This document shows positions 4,014 to 11,893 of a stretch of 18,484 nt of DNA, one piece after another (position 1 is the first letter of the stretch; the number at the start of each line of letters is the position of its first letter). The stretch is from JAEZHK01 sp964575255 (GTDB lineage Bacteria > Bacillota > Clostridia > Christensenellales > Aristaeellaceae), in the NCBI GenBank assembly GCA_964575255.1, contig CAZNPZ010000051.1, forward strand, positions 1 through 18,484. The letters are read 5' to 3'. A program made the translations under genes and the position numbers. Below the pieces are notes generated by a model. That model was not told the DNA's origin and ran no database searches. It saw nothing but the letters and a program-made list of their open reading frames with translations.

Positions 4014-6371
4014 CTACCGCATATTCACGCCCTGCTCTTCCCCGTTCCAGAACGCGCGCAGCATGGTTTGAAGCGTTTTCTCATCCGCCGCGGGGCGGAC
4101 GCGCCAGTGGGGCGGCAGGAGTTTCCGGTATTCCGGAGCCTGATACCGCTCGTCCAGCAACAGTACGACGCCCCTGTCCGTTTCTGTCCGGATCACGCGG
4201 CCTGCAGCCTGCAGCACACGCTTAATGCCCGGATACACATAGGCGGCGCGGAAGCCCTCGCCCTCGTCGTCGTCCGACAGCGCGCGCAGCGTCTCCCGCT
4301 CGAACGAGGGCTGCGGGATGCCGACGCCGACGATCGCCGCGCCGATCAGCTTCTCTCCGGGAAGGTCGACGCCCTCCGCGAACACGCCGCCCATTACGAC
4401 GAACGCCATCATGGACTTTCGCGGAGACTCTGTGAACCGCTCCAGAAACGCCGCGCGCTGCGCGTCGGTCATGCCTCCTCGCTGAACGAGCACGTCCGAG
4501 CGCGCGCCCAGCGCGAGAAAATGCTGAAGCGTCAGGTTCAGGTACTCGTAGGACGGGAAGCAGGCGAGGTAGTTGCCACTCTTCGCCTCGCACATCGCCT
4601 TCAGCGCGCGCGCGATCACGGGCGCGGTTCGCTCGCGGGCGGAGTAGCGGGTGTCCACCGGGAACCGCGCGGCGAGCAGGTTGTCCCTGGGGAACGGCGA
4701 ATCCAGCGCCATCCACTCGTCTCCGTCCGCCTCCGAGAGACCCGAAGCACGCAGGTAATAGTCGATGGGCGACAGTGTGGCGGAGAACAGTACGCACGAA
4801 CGCACCCGCCCCATCGCCGCCCGGAGCGCGTTCGCGGGATCGAAGCACCAGAGTTTGACGGAGAGGGCTTTCCCGTCCGTCCCCTCCGGTTCCAAAAGCG
4901 CGCGGTACTCCTTGGTGAACGCGTCCGCGACGCGCAGGTAGTCCAGCGCCTCGAAATAGCGGTCATACAGCAGCTGATGCGCGTCGAGGCTCTCCGGTAA
5001 CAGTGGCCGCGCGGCCTCCAGAAAGTCCGCCATCGGCTGGTACAGGCTCTCCGGCGGCTCTTCCGGCGCGGACGGCCCCTCCAACGACGCCGCCAGCTTC
5101 TTCATCGCCTTGATCAGATCGCCCAGCGCCTCATAGACGCCGCGCGCCATCTCGTCTTGCCTGATCGCCTTGCGGAGGTTGGCGAAATCCGCCTGCGAAA
5201 CGCGCGCGGAAAGCATCTCCCGCGCCCGCTCCGGCAGGTGGTGCGCCTCGTCAATCAAAAGCGCGTACTCGCCCTTGTCCAGAAAGAACCGCTTGAGCCT
5301 GACCCTTGGGTCGAAGGCGTAGTTGTAGTCGCAGACGATCACATCCGCCTGTTCCGAGAGATCCAGCGACAATTCAAACGGGCACAGCGCCCACTTCTCC
5401 GCGTGTGCGGCGATCGCTTGCTCGTCCAGCCGCGAAAGTTTCAGCGCTTCGTTCAGCGCGTCCCGCCTGCGGTCGTAGTAGCCCGCCGCCCTGGGGCAGG
5501 CCGCTGGGTCGCAGGGGATACCCTTGAACGGGCAGGCCTTCTCCTTGGCGGTGATCGCGACCGACCGGATTACGAGCCCCCCGGCGCGCATTCGTTCCAG
5601 CGCGTCCTCGGCGGCGCGCCGCTGGGTGCCGCGGGCTGTCAGGTAGAAGATGTGGGTGATGAGCCCCTCCCCCAGCGCTTTAACCGCGGGAAACAGCGCG
5701 GCGGCGGTCTTTCCGATGCCGGTGGGCGCGGAGGCGATCAGGTTCTTCCGCGCCCTGATCGCGCGGTACGCGGCGGCGGCCATGTCCCGCTGCCCATCCC
5801 GGTAGCTGCCGAACGGAAACGCGAGCGCGCGCATCGTCGGACGGCTTTTCCCCTGCCATTCGTCAAGGCGCGAAAGCCACTGGGCATAGGGCCGCGCGTA
5901 TCCCAGGAACAAGTCCCGAAGGTCTTCAGATTCATACGTCCGCTCGAATTTCGCGCTGTCGCCGTTCAGGTTCACATAGACGAGCCGAACCAGCACGTTG
6001 GTATAACCGCGCTTTTCGGCCAGCATGTGGGCGTACAGTTCCGCCTGCGCCCAGTGCACCGGGAAGTCTTCCGGCCCGATCATGCCGGGCGTCAATCGCG
6101 TCGTCTTGATCTCCTCGACGATCGGCGGATCAACCTGCTCGTTCAGGCCGTCGATGCGGCCGTACACGATGATCGTCCGGCCGTCCACCTCCGTGGAAAG
6201 CGAGATGCCCACTTCGCTTTTAAAGCCGCCTACGTAGGCGGACTGCAGCAGGCGGTGCCCCTCGGCGCCCTCCAGCATGCGGTCCAGCGCGCCCGCGTCC
6301 CGCATCAGGTCGCCGCGCTCCAGCGCGAACTCCGCCAGCGCGCGCACGCTGACGCGATCCCTTCCCGCCAT
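4014..6371 (-). CDS. PD-(D/E)XK nuclease / Rad3-XPD-type Fe-S DNA helicase fusion (DinG-like)
   Basis: This 785-aa protein joins two activities. Residues 65-115 look like a PD-(D/E)XK nuclease core as in Cas4/RecB: GRIDGL (71-76), then E-x-K in VEEIKTT (85-91), then QAELYA (109-114). Residues about 185-785 form a superfamily 2 helicase of the Rad3/XPD/DinG group. Walker A is SAPTGIGKT (214-222), the DEAH box is 374-377 and motif VI is QAAGRVIR (721-728). Four cysteines at 280, 287, 292 and 330 fit the 4Fe-4S cluster ligands of this group. It should unwind DNA 5' to 3' using ATP and may also cut it, in repair or handling of unusual structures. The ATG at 6371 has GGGAGG 7 nt upstream; the frame is open to 6455 but with no ribosome site there. 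Confidence 0.9.
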   Translation of the reverse strand: MAGRDRVSVRALAEFALERGDLMRDAGALDRMLEGAEGHRLLQSAYVGGFKSEVGISLSTEVDGRTIIVYGRIDGLNEQVDPPIVEEIKTTRLTPGMIGPEDFPVHWAQAELYAHMLAEKRGYTNVLVRLVYVNLNGDSAKFERTYESEDLRDLFLGYARPYAQWLSRLDEWQGKSRPTMRALAFPFGSYRDGQRDMAAAAYRAIRARKNLIASAPTGIGKTAAALFPAVKALGEGLITHIFYLTARGTQRRAAEDALERMRAGGLVIRSVAITAKEKACPFKGIPCDPAACPRAAGYYDRRRDALNEALKLSRLDEQAIAAHAEKWALCPFELSLDLSEQADVIVCDYNYAFDPRVRLKRFFLDKGEYALLIDEAHHLPERAREMLSARVSQADFANLRKAIRQDEMARGVYEALGDLIKAMKKLAASLEGPSAPEEPPESLYQPMADFLEAARPLLPESLDAHQLLYDRYFEALDYLRVADAFTKEYRALLEPEGTDGKALSVKLWCFDPANALRAAMGRVRSCVLFSATLSPIDYYLRASGLSEADGDEWMALDSPFPRDNLLAARFPVDTRYSARERTAPVIARALKAMCEAKSGNYLACFPSYEYLNLTLQHFLALGARSDVLVQRGGMTDAQRAAFLERFTESPRKSMMAFVVMGGVFAEGVDLPGEKLIGAAIVGVGIPQPSFERETLRALSDDDEGEGFRAAYVYPGIKRVLQAAGRVIRTETDRGVVLLLDERYQAPEYRKLLPPHWRVRPAADEKTLQTMLRAFWNGEEQGVNMR

Positions 6372-6472
6372 ATGTTCCCTCCCAGCGATCTTCCTGATCG
6401 GCACTCCGAAGGCAGCCGGAATACCGTCGTCCACATCATTCATTCCCGGCTTCACGCGCGCGGGAACGATCC

Positions 6473-6501
6473 TTGACAGATGTCCGCCAAGAACTTACAA
6501 T
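6473..6501 (+). promoter_or_regulatory. Strong promoter of the isomerase-glycosyltransferase operon
   Basis: TTGACA at 6473-6478 and TACAAT at 6496-6501 are 17 nt apart. It lies in the 178-bp gap between the divergent helicase and isomerase genes. A weak inverted repeat TTCCCG/CGGGAA (6443-6466) sits just upstream. No convincing promoter was found for the helicase in this gap. Confidence 0.8.
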
Positions 6502-6549
6502 GGATTCATTGTACCGGTAATACCATGCGAACGCAAGGGGAATGATGAT

Positions 6550-7557
6550 TTGTATCCAATGAAGATGCGCCCCTACTTCCGCCACGGCGCGGAAACACCC
6601 TGGGGCGGCGAGGGGCTTCGCGAACTGTTTTGCAAGGCCATTCCGGACAACCTGACCGGCGAAAGCCTGGAGATCTCAGCGCTTGACGGTATGGAGAGCG
6701 TTGTGGAAAACGGCGAACTCGTCGGGAAGACGCTCCGGGAAGTCTTTGAAACCTTTGGCGAAACGCTGACCGGTCTTCCGACGGAAGCGGGGTTTCCGCT
6801 TCTCGTAAAACTTCTGGACGCGCGGGAGATGCTGTCGGTGCAGGTACATCCGGGCGACGAATACGCCGCGCGCCGACACGGAAAACTCGGCAAGACCGAG
6901 GCGTGGGTGGTGCTGGACGCGCCGCCGGGATCAAAACTAGTACTAGGTCTGAAAGAAGGCGTGACGCTCGCGGGGGCGGTCGAAGCCAGGGCGCTGGAAG
7001 ACGCGCTCAATTGGCTTCCGGTCGCGCCGGGCGACGTACTGTACATCCCCCACGGGCTGGTACACGCGCTGGGTGGCGGCATCCGCGTATACGAGATCCA
7101 GCAGGCGTCCGACATAACCTACAGGCTGTGGGACTGGAACCGGGTCGGCCCGGACGGCAAATCGCGCGCGCTGCACACGGAAGACGCGATCCACGTGGCG
7201 AGGCCGCTCGCCGGGATGAAGAGCCAAGGCGCGGCGGTGGATATCCCCGGCGGGCGCATGACTGTTTATATCGCGGACGGCAACTTCACGCTGACGCGAT
7301 TGGATGTGGATGGCCGGATGGCGTTTCCTGCCGGGCAAATGCGTCTTTTTACCGCGCTGGGCCGCGGCGTGCTCGGCTGGGATGGCGGCGTGCTGGCGTT
7401 TTCGGCGGGAGACAGCCTGGTGATCCCGGCGGATACGGATGCCTGGATTGAAGGCAATCTGACGGCGCTTCTGTCCTCTCCGTGCGACCGGGCGCGCCTT
7501 GAGGCACTTTTAGGGGAGAAGACCGCGCTGGTCACGGGCTTTTGGGAGGAAGTATGA
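6550..7557 (+). CDS. manA: Mannose-6-phosphate isomerase, class I (cupin)
   Basis: This 335-aa protein matches type I phosphomannose isomerases of Bacillota, which interconvert fructose-6-phosphate and mannose-6-phosphate with bound zinc. PWGG at 17-20 is the typical N-terminal tryptophan motif. Zinc ligands are visible as Q98 and H100 in VQVHP, E117 in GKTEAWVV, and H172 in IPHGLVHALGGG. The block YEIQQASDITYRLWDW that follows is diagnostic. The start is probably the TTG at 6550: it gives the family N-terminus LYPMK, with AAGGGG about 9 nt upstream, while the ATG at 6559 is 18 nt away. The last codons overlap the next gene (ATGA), coupling it to a GT2 glycosyltransferase. It may feed a mannose-containing glycan. 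Confidence 0.88.
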   Translation: MYPMKMRPYFRHGAETPWGGEGLRELFCKAIPDNLTGESLEISALDGMESVVENGELVGKTLREVFETFGETLTGLPTEAGFPLLVKLLDAREMLSVQVHPGDEYAARRHGKLGKTEAWVVLDAPPGSKLVLGLKEGVTLAGAVEARALEDALNWLPVAPGDVLYIPHGLVHALGGGIRVYEIQQASDITYRLWDWNRVGPDGKSRALHTEDAIHVARPLAGMKSQGAAVDIPGGRMTVYIADGNFTLTRLDVDGRMAFPAGQMRLFTALGRGVLGWDGGVLAFSAGDSLVIPADTDAWIEGNLTALLSSPCDRARLEALLGEKTALVTGFWEEV

Positions 7558-8501
7558 AACCGGTTCTGTACATCATCACCCCATGCTACAACGAGGAAGA
7601 GGCGCTGCCCCACACCGCGCCGCTTCTGGTGGAGTTATTGGACAGGATGGCGTCGGACGGCCTGATCGACGCGTCCAGCCGCCTGACGCTGGTGGACGAC
7701 GGCAGCCGCGACAAAACCTGGAAGGTGATCGAGCTGCTGGCTCAAAAGTACCCGCAGGTGGAGGGGCTGAAACTGGCGCATAATGCCGGGCATCAGAACG
7801 CGCTATGGGCAGGCATGATGACCGTCCGGGAAAAGGCGGGCGCGGTCGTCACCATCGACGCCGACCTTCAGGACGACGTGAACGCGATCCCGCAGTTCGT
7901 GGAGAAGCTGAACGCAGGCGCAGACATCGTGTACGGCGTGCGCAAGAAGCGGGACACAGACACATTCTTCAAGCGCGCGACCGCCCGCGGGTTCTATAAA
8001 TTCATGCGCGCAATGGGCGCGGACGTGGTGGACGACCACGCGGACTACCGGCTGATCAGCCGCCGCGCGCTGGACGCGCTCGCGGATTTCGGCGAGAGCA
8101 ACCTGTTCCTTCGGGGCATGGTGCCGCTCCTCGGCTTCAAGACGGACACCGTGTACTACGACCGGGGCGAGCGGGTCGCGGGCGAATCGAAATACCCGCT
8201 CCGAAAGATGATCGCGTTCGCGGTGGAGGGCGTCACGTCGTTCAGCGTGAAGCCGATCCGGATGGTCATCACGGTGGGGCTATTGTTCGCGTTGTTGGGC
8301 GCACTGATGGCGCTGTACGCGATCATACAGGCCTGTCTGGGACAGACGGTTTCCGGCTGGGCATCCCTCATGGTCAGCGTGTGGGTGATCGGCGGCGTGC
8401 AACTGATCGCGCTGGGGTTGATTGGCACCTACATCGGCAAAATCTACACCGAGGTCAAGCGCAGGCCGCGCTTCATCGTGGAGACGTACCTGAACAAGTA
8501 G
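7554..8501 (+). CDS. GT2 glycosyltransferase, polyprenyl-phosphate hexose synthase type (DPM1/GtrB-like)
   Basis: This 315-aa protein has an N-terminal GT-A domain and two C-terminal membrane helices (about 228-252 and 261-285), the plan of DPM1/GtrB/YfdH-type synthases that move a sugar from a nucleotide to polyprenyl phosphate on the inner membrane face. Visible motifs are TPCYNEEE (9-16), VDDGSRD (47-53), DADLQDD (102-108, the metal-binding D-x-D region) and a C-terminal basic tail after the second helix (KRRPRF). The start codon ATG 7554 overlaps the stop of the isomerase gene, whose last codons contain GGGAGG, so translation is coupled. The donor could be GDP-mannose, given the neighbour, but UDP-glucose is equally possible from sequence alone. 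It ends at a perfect bidirectional terminator. Confidence 0.88.
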   Translation: MKPVLYIITPCYNEEEALPHTAPLLVELLDRMASDGLIDASSRLTLVDDGSRDKTWKVIELLAQKYPQVEGLKLAHNAGHQNALWAGMMTVREKAGAVVTIDADLQDDVNAIPQFVEKLNAGADIVYGVRKKRDTDTFFKRATARGFYKFMRAMGADVVDDHADYRLISRRALDALADFGESNLFLRGMVPLLGFKTDTVYYDRGERVAGESKYPLRKMIAFAVEGVTSFSVKPIRMVITVGLLFALLGALMALYAIIQACLGQTVSGWASLMVSVWVIGGVQLIALGLIGTYIGKIYTEVKRRPRFIVETYLNK

Positions 8502-8509
8502 CATCAATC

Positions 8510-8551
8510 AAAAAGGGACTGGCGCGATCCAGATCGCGCCAGTCCCTTTTT
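8510..8551. terminator. Perfect bidirectional rho-independent terminator
   Basis: Twenty bases (8510-8529) are the exact reverse complement of 8532-8551, with CA between them. The arms begin AAAAAGGGACTGG, so both strands end in a T-run after a GC-rich stem. It serves the convergent GT2 (stop 8501) and MATE (stop 8562) genes. Confidence 0.9.
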
Positions 8552-8561
8552 CGTACGCTTT

Positions 8562-9956
8562 TCATCGTTGAACCAGATTATGCACCCATCGACCACCGAG
8601 AAGTCTTTTGACGCCGAAAAGCGTCTTGACCACATACTCGGAGAGGGTTACGAGGAACACGTACTCAATCGGCCAGTGGAATACCAGCGCCGCGAGGAAC
8701 GCCAGCGGCACGCCCAGAAGCCACATCGGAAGGACGTCCAACAGCATCGAGACCAGCGAATCTCCGCCCGGCCGGAAGATGCCCACGATCAGGACAGAAT
8801 TGGCCGCGATCAGCGGCAGCGCGAACGCATAGATCGAAATCAACCGCTGCGCGCTCAGCTTTGTGGCCTCTTCCACGCCGAACAGCCGCGTGATCTCGCC
8901 GCCGAACAAGAGGATCGGGATCGCCATCAGCGCCGCAATCGTAACGTTGACCACCAGCATCCGCTTCGCGTCCCGCCGCGCCGCGTCCTCCCGCCCCGCG
9001 CCGATGGCCATACCGATCATGATGGCGGTAGCCTGGGTCGTGCCGCGCAGGATCACCGACGCCAGCTGCTCGACGTTCGAATAGATGATGACCGCGGACG
9101 TCGCGGCGGCTGCGGCGGGCATGTTGCCGTAGGACGCCGAGTAGGCGACCACGCCCAGCGCCCACAGCATTTCGTTGCCCATGACCGGCAGCACGATTTT
9201 GAGGAACTTCTGTACGAACCGGCGCGGCATCCCAAAGATCGCCACGATGGGTTTGAAGGTGATGTACTTTTTCTGGAATCCGACCAGTGCGAGGATCAGA
9301 AACTCCGCCATCACGCCCAGGACGGATCCCGCCGCCGCGCCCGCGACCTCCAGCCTCGGAAAGCCGAGGCGGCCGAACATCAGTAGATAGCTCATCAGCG
9401 CGTCGACCGCCGCGCCCGTAAAACTGGCGACCATTGGAAGGATCACGCGCTCGGTGGATTTATAGGACGCGCACAGCATTGCGGAGATCGCGTAGGGGAA
9501 GAACGAGACCGCGACGACGCGCAGGTAGATGGAGCCGTACCAGAGCGCGTCGTTGGAGTTGAGAATGGGCCGAAGGATAAGATCAGGCGCAAAGAATGAG
9601 GGAAGCGCGAACAACAGCGCCACAATCAGCCCGGCGACGATGCCCAAACCCAGCGTCCGGTCGATGCCGCGCCGGTCGCGCTTGCCCCAGTACTGCGCGA
9701 AAAACGCCGAAGCGCCGCCCGCCATGCCGAACGCCGCCATCTGGAACAGGAACGCGATCTTGTTGGCCTGCGCCACGCCGGAAATCACATATTCCCCAAG
9801 CAGTGCCTGCTCCTTGTAGAGCTGACCCACGAGCACATTGTCGACCACCTGCATCGCGGCAATCATCAGCGTCTGCCCCATGATGGGCAGCGCAAGCCTC
9901 ATGAACGGGCGCAGGCGGAACCCTTCTTGCTGCCGAACAGCCTGTTGCATGCTCAT
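8562..9956 (-). CDS. MATE family efflux transporter
   Basis: This 464-aa protein shows 12 hydrophobic helices in two similar halves, as in multidrug and toxin extrusion transporters that swap cations for solutes across the membrane. Helix 1 carries PIMGQTLMIAAMQVVDNVLVGQL, cut here into IMGQTLMIAAM and VVDNVLVGQ, the usual MATE N-terminal pattern; NEMLWALGVVAYSASYGN begins the second half near residue 270. The start at ATG 9956 is 5 nt after the stop of the GH127-like gene, and only a weak ribosome site (ACGGG) precedes it, so it probably depends on coupling. A second ATG lies at 9950. In this operon it would be the export or import partner of the upstream genes; the substrate is unknown. Confidence 0.9.
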   Translation of the reverse strand: MSMQQAVRQQEGFRLRPFMRLALPIMGQTLMIAAMQVVDNVLVGQLYKEQALLGEYVISGVAQANKIAFLFQMAAFGMAGGASAFFAQYWGKRDRRGIDRTLGLGIVAGLIVALLFALPSFFAPDLILRPILNSNDALWYGSIYLRVVAVSFFPYAISAMLCASYKSTERVILPMVASFTGAAVDALMSYLLMFGRLGFPRLEVAGAAAGSVLGVMAEFLILALVGFQKKYITFKPIVAIFGMPRRFVQKFLKIVLPVMGNEMLWALGVVAYSASYGNMPAAAAATSAVIIYSNVEQLASVILRGTTQATAIMIGMAIGAGREDAARRDAKRMLVVNVTIAALMAIPILLFGGEITRLFGVEEATKLSAQRLISIYAFALPLIAANSVLIVGIFRPGGDSLVSMLLDVLPMWLLGVPLAFLAALVFHWPIEYVFLVTLSEYVVKTLFGVKRLLGGRWVHNLVQR

Positions 9957-9961
9957 GGCGG

Positions 9962-11893
9962 TTACCCGTCGCGCTTAACGGTCGGGAACTGTGCGATCCG
10001 GATAGACGAATTGCCAAACGGGGTCAGCTCGATCACCTGTTCATTCGCCCAATCCGCCTCCGGCTGGATCGGCGGCGGCGCGGCGTTCGCGCCCTCCATG
10101 CCCCAGTCGGGCACGGGAACCGCCTTGACCAATACCCGCGCCGCGTCCGCGCCGCGCTTGAACGCTGCGGCCTTCTGCGGCTCGATGACGGCCTTCATCG
10201 CCTCGTCCGCGGCCAGCGCCCAGTTCCACGGGGAGCGTGCGACCACCGACGTCGGTTCGGCGCCGTTTCCTGTCCATTCCTCATCCGGCCGGAGGCACAT
10301 GAGGAGCGGCCCGAGTTCCACCGCCGCCGACTGGTGAAACCACCGGGTGACGCGCGGCAGCATCGGAAGATCCAGCGTCACGCGCTCGCTGCCGGTCCAC
10401 TTGCGGCGCACGCAGCCGGTTTCTCCGGCACGCAGCGACATGAGTTCCCCCTCCGGCAAGCGGATCATTGCCTGCTCCGCCCACGCGGGGATGCGCAGGT
10501 ACAGCGGGAATTCGGCCGGGCGCTTGACCGTTACTTCGATCGAAACGCTTGTGTCGAACGGGTAGCCGGTCTGAACCTTGAGCCGCACGCGCGTGCCGCC
10601 GGCGACGAAACTCACCTGACACGGCGCGTAAGACGCCGCCGCGAGGCCGTCGTCCTGCGTGGCGTACCACAAAGAAGCGGCGAAACGCGGCCACGCCTGG
10701 GCGATCTGCAATGCGCAGGCCGGGTCTTCAGAAGAGCCGTACTGGTTCGCGCCCTCACCCAGGTTGTACCAGGGCCTGCTTGCACGATTGGCCGCGACCT
10801 GATTGACCTGGCAAACCTGCTGGCAGGCATCCATCCCGGCGGATGCCATCGACGGAAGCGCGTTGAACGCCAGTTTCTCCAAAATGTCGCCCAGTTCCGG
10901 CGCGTCGTCCGCGCCGACGGCCATCAGCGCCTCCAACGTCGCCATCATCTCGGCGACCGCCGGAAGGCTCACGCCCTGCGCGGGGCTCGCGCCGGCGAGG
11001 TGATCGTCACCGGTGAACATGCCAAGCGCCACGCCGTGGTGCTTCATCAGCTTCTGCCAGCCGACCTTGAACGCGCCGACCTCCTTGAAGCCGGACTTGA
11101 ACCGGTTTACGATGCCCGGCGCGCGAAGGCCGGACGCCACATTCGCGGCATCCGACAGCGCGGACTCCTTGCGGTAATAGGGCTGCGACGCGCCGGTCAG
11201 CGGTTCTTCCGCCTCCATCGAGCGTAAAAGCTCCGTCCAGGGGCGCTGCTTTTCCATCGGTCGGATGTGCGGGAAGATGTGGAAGTGGTTGGTCCAGTCC
11301 AGGGACTGGCCTTTCAGCTTCCTGCACAGCGTCAGAAGGTGACTCATGCCGGTCAGGTCATACAGCCACAGCGCCAGCATCATGTCGTCCGCGGCGCGAG
11401 CCACCGAGTCGCCGGTCAGCGGCTTACTGTCAAGGTTGTTCAGCTGATATCGGAAAAACCGATCCAGGAAGACCAGCGCGCGCTTGTCGGAGGTGGCGGT
11501 AAAATAGCTCGCCGCCGCCCGCGCGACTATGATGCGCGGCCACCAGTCGTCGTTCTTCGCGGGGCCGAACCAACCGTCCTCTCGTTGGTTGTCAATCGCC
11601 CAATCGAGATATTGCTGCGCCCGCCGAATCAGCTCCTCGTCGTCCAGCGTGTAGCCGAGGTACACGAGGCTCTCCAGGTACAAAGGCGCCGCGTCAGAAT
11701 CGTCCCCGCCGCCGCCCAGCCACGCGCACTTATCACCGATTTCGGGCCATTTTTCCGGGAGCGCCATGACGACGGGCGCCAGTGCCGCGAGTTGTTCTTT
11801 GAGCCAGCCCTCCGGGCGAACCGCGCCCAGCGGAAGCGGCGCAAGGCGGTTCTGGACCAACGGCGCGCGGCTGAATATGGCTTTTCCGATCAT
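9962..11893 (-). CDS. GH127-like (beta-L-arabinofuranosidase family) protein with altered active site
   Basis: This 643-aa protein fits the GH127/DUF1680 superfamily, an (alpha/alpha)6 barrel followed by beta-sandwich domains. Recognisable blocks are GYTLDDEEL (80-88), TGMSHLLTLC (181-190), FHIFPHIRP (204-212), QVNQVA (362-367), WPRFAASLW (401-409) and DDGLAAASYAPCQV near 414-427. In characterised members a zinc ion is held by Glu and Cys in an E-x-C motif and by a Cys-Cys pair that includes the nucleophile. Here the E-x-C position reads SLP (309-311), and the Cys-Cys position reads Ala-Cys (392-393, in DPACALQ), so three of four ligands appear changed. It may be inactive, use other residues or bind sugar only. 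The start at ATG 11893 overlaps the methyltransferase stop (ATGA) with GAAGGAG upstream. No signal peptide is seen. Confidence 0.8.
   Translation of the reverse strand: MIGKAIFSRAPLVQNRLAPLPLGAVRPEGWLKEQLAALAPVVMALPEKWPEIGDKCAWLGGGGDDSDAAPLYLESLVYLGYTLDDEELIRRAQQYLDWAIDNQREDGWFGPAKNDDWWPRIIVARAAASYFTATSDKRALVFLDRFFRYQLNNLDSKPLTGDSVARAADDMMLALWLYDLTGMSHLLTLCRKLKGQSLDWTNHFHIFPHIRPMEKQRPWTELLRSMEAEEPLTGASQPYYRKESALSDAANVASGLRAPGIVNRFKSGFKEVGAFKVGWQKLMKHHGVALGMFTGDDHLAGASPAQGVSLPAVAEMMATLEALMAVGADDAPELGDILEKLAFNALPSMASAGMDACQQVCQVNQVAANRASRPWYNLGEGANQYGSSEDPACALQIAQAWPRFAASLWYATQDDGLAAASYAPCQVSFVAGGTRVRLKVQTGYPFDTSVSIEVTVKRPAEFPLYLRIPAWAEQAMIRLPEGELMSLRAGETGCVRRKWTGSERVTLDLPMLPRVTRWFHQSAAVELGPLLMCLRPDEEWTGNGAEPTSVVARSPWNWALAADEAMKAVIEPQKAAAFKRGADAARVLVKAVPVPDWGMEGANAAPPPIQPEADWANEQVIELTPFGNSSIRIAQFPTVKRDG

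Noticed and set aside
3591..5000. Long rightward open frame (469 codons) opposite the helicase gene
   Set aside because: It lacks a ribosome site and family motifs, is arginine- and histidine-rich, and overlaps the clearly conserved helicase; long antisense frames are expected at this GC content.
5157..6476. Second long rightward frame (439 codons) opposite the helicase
   Set aside because: Same reasons: a shadow of the helicase reading frame, with no recognisable domain.
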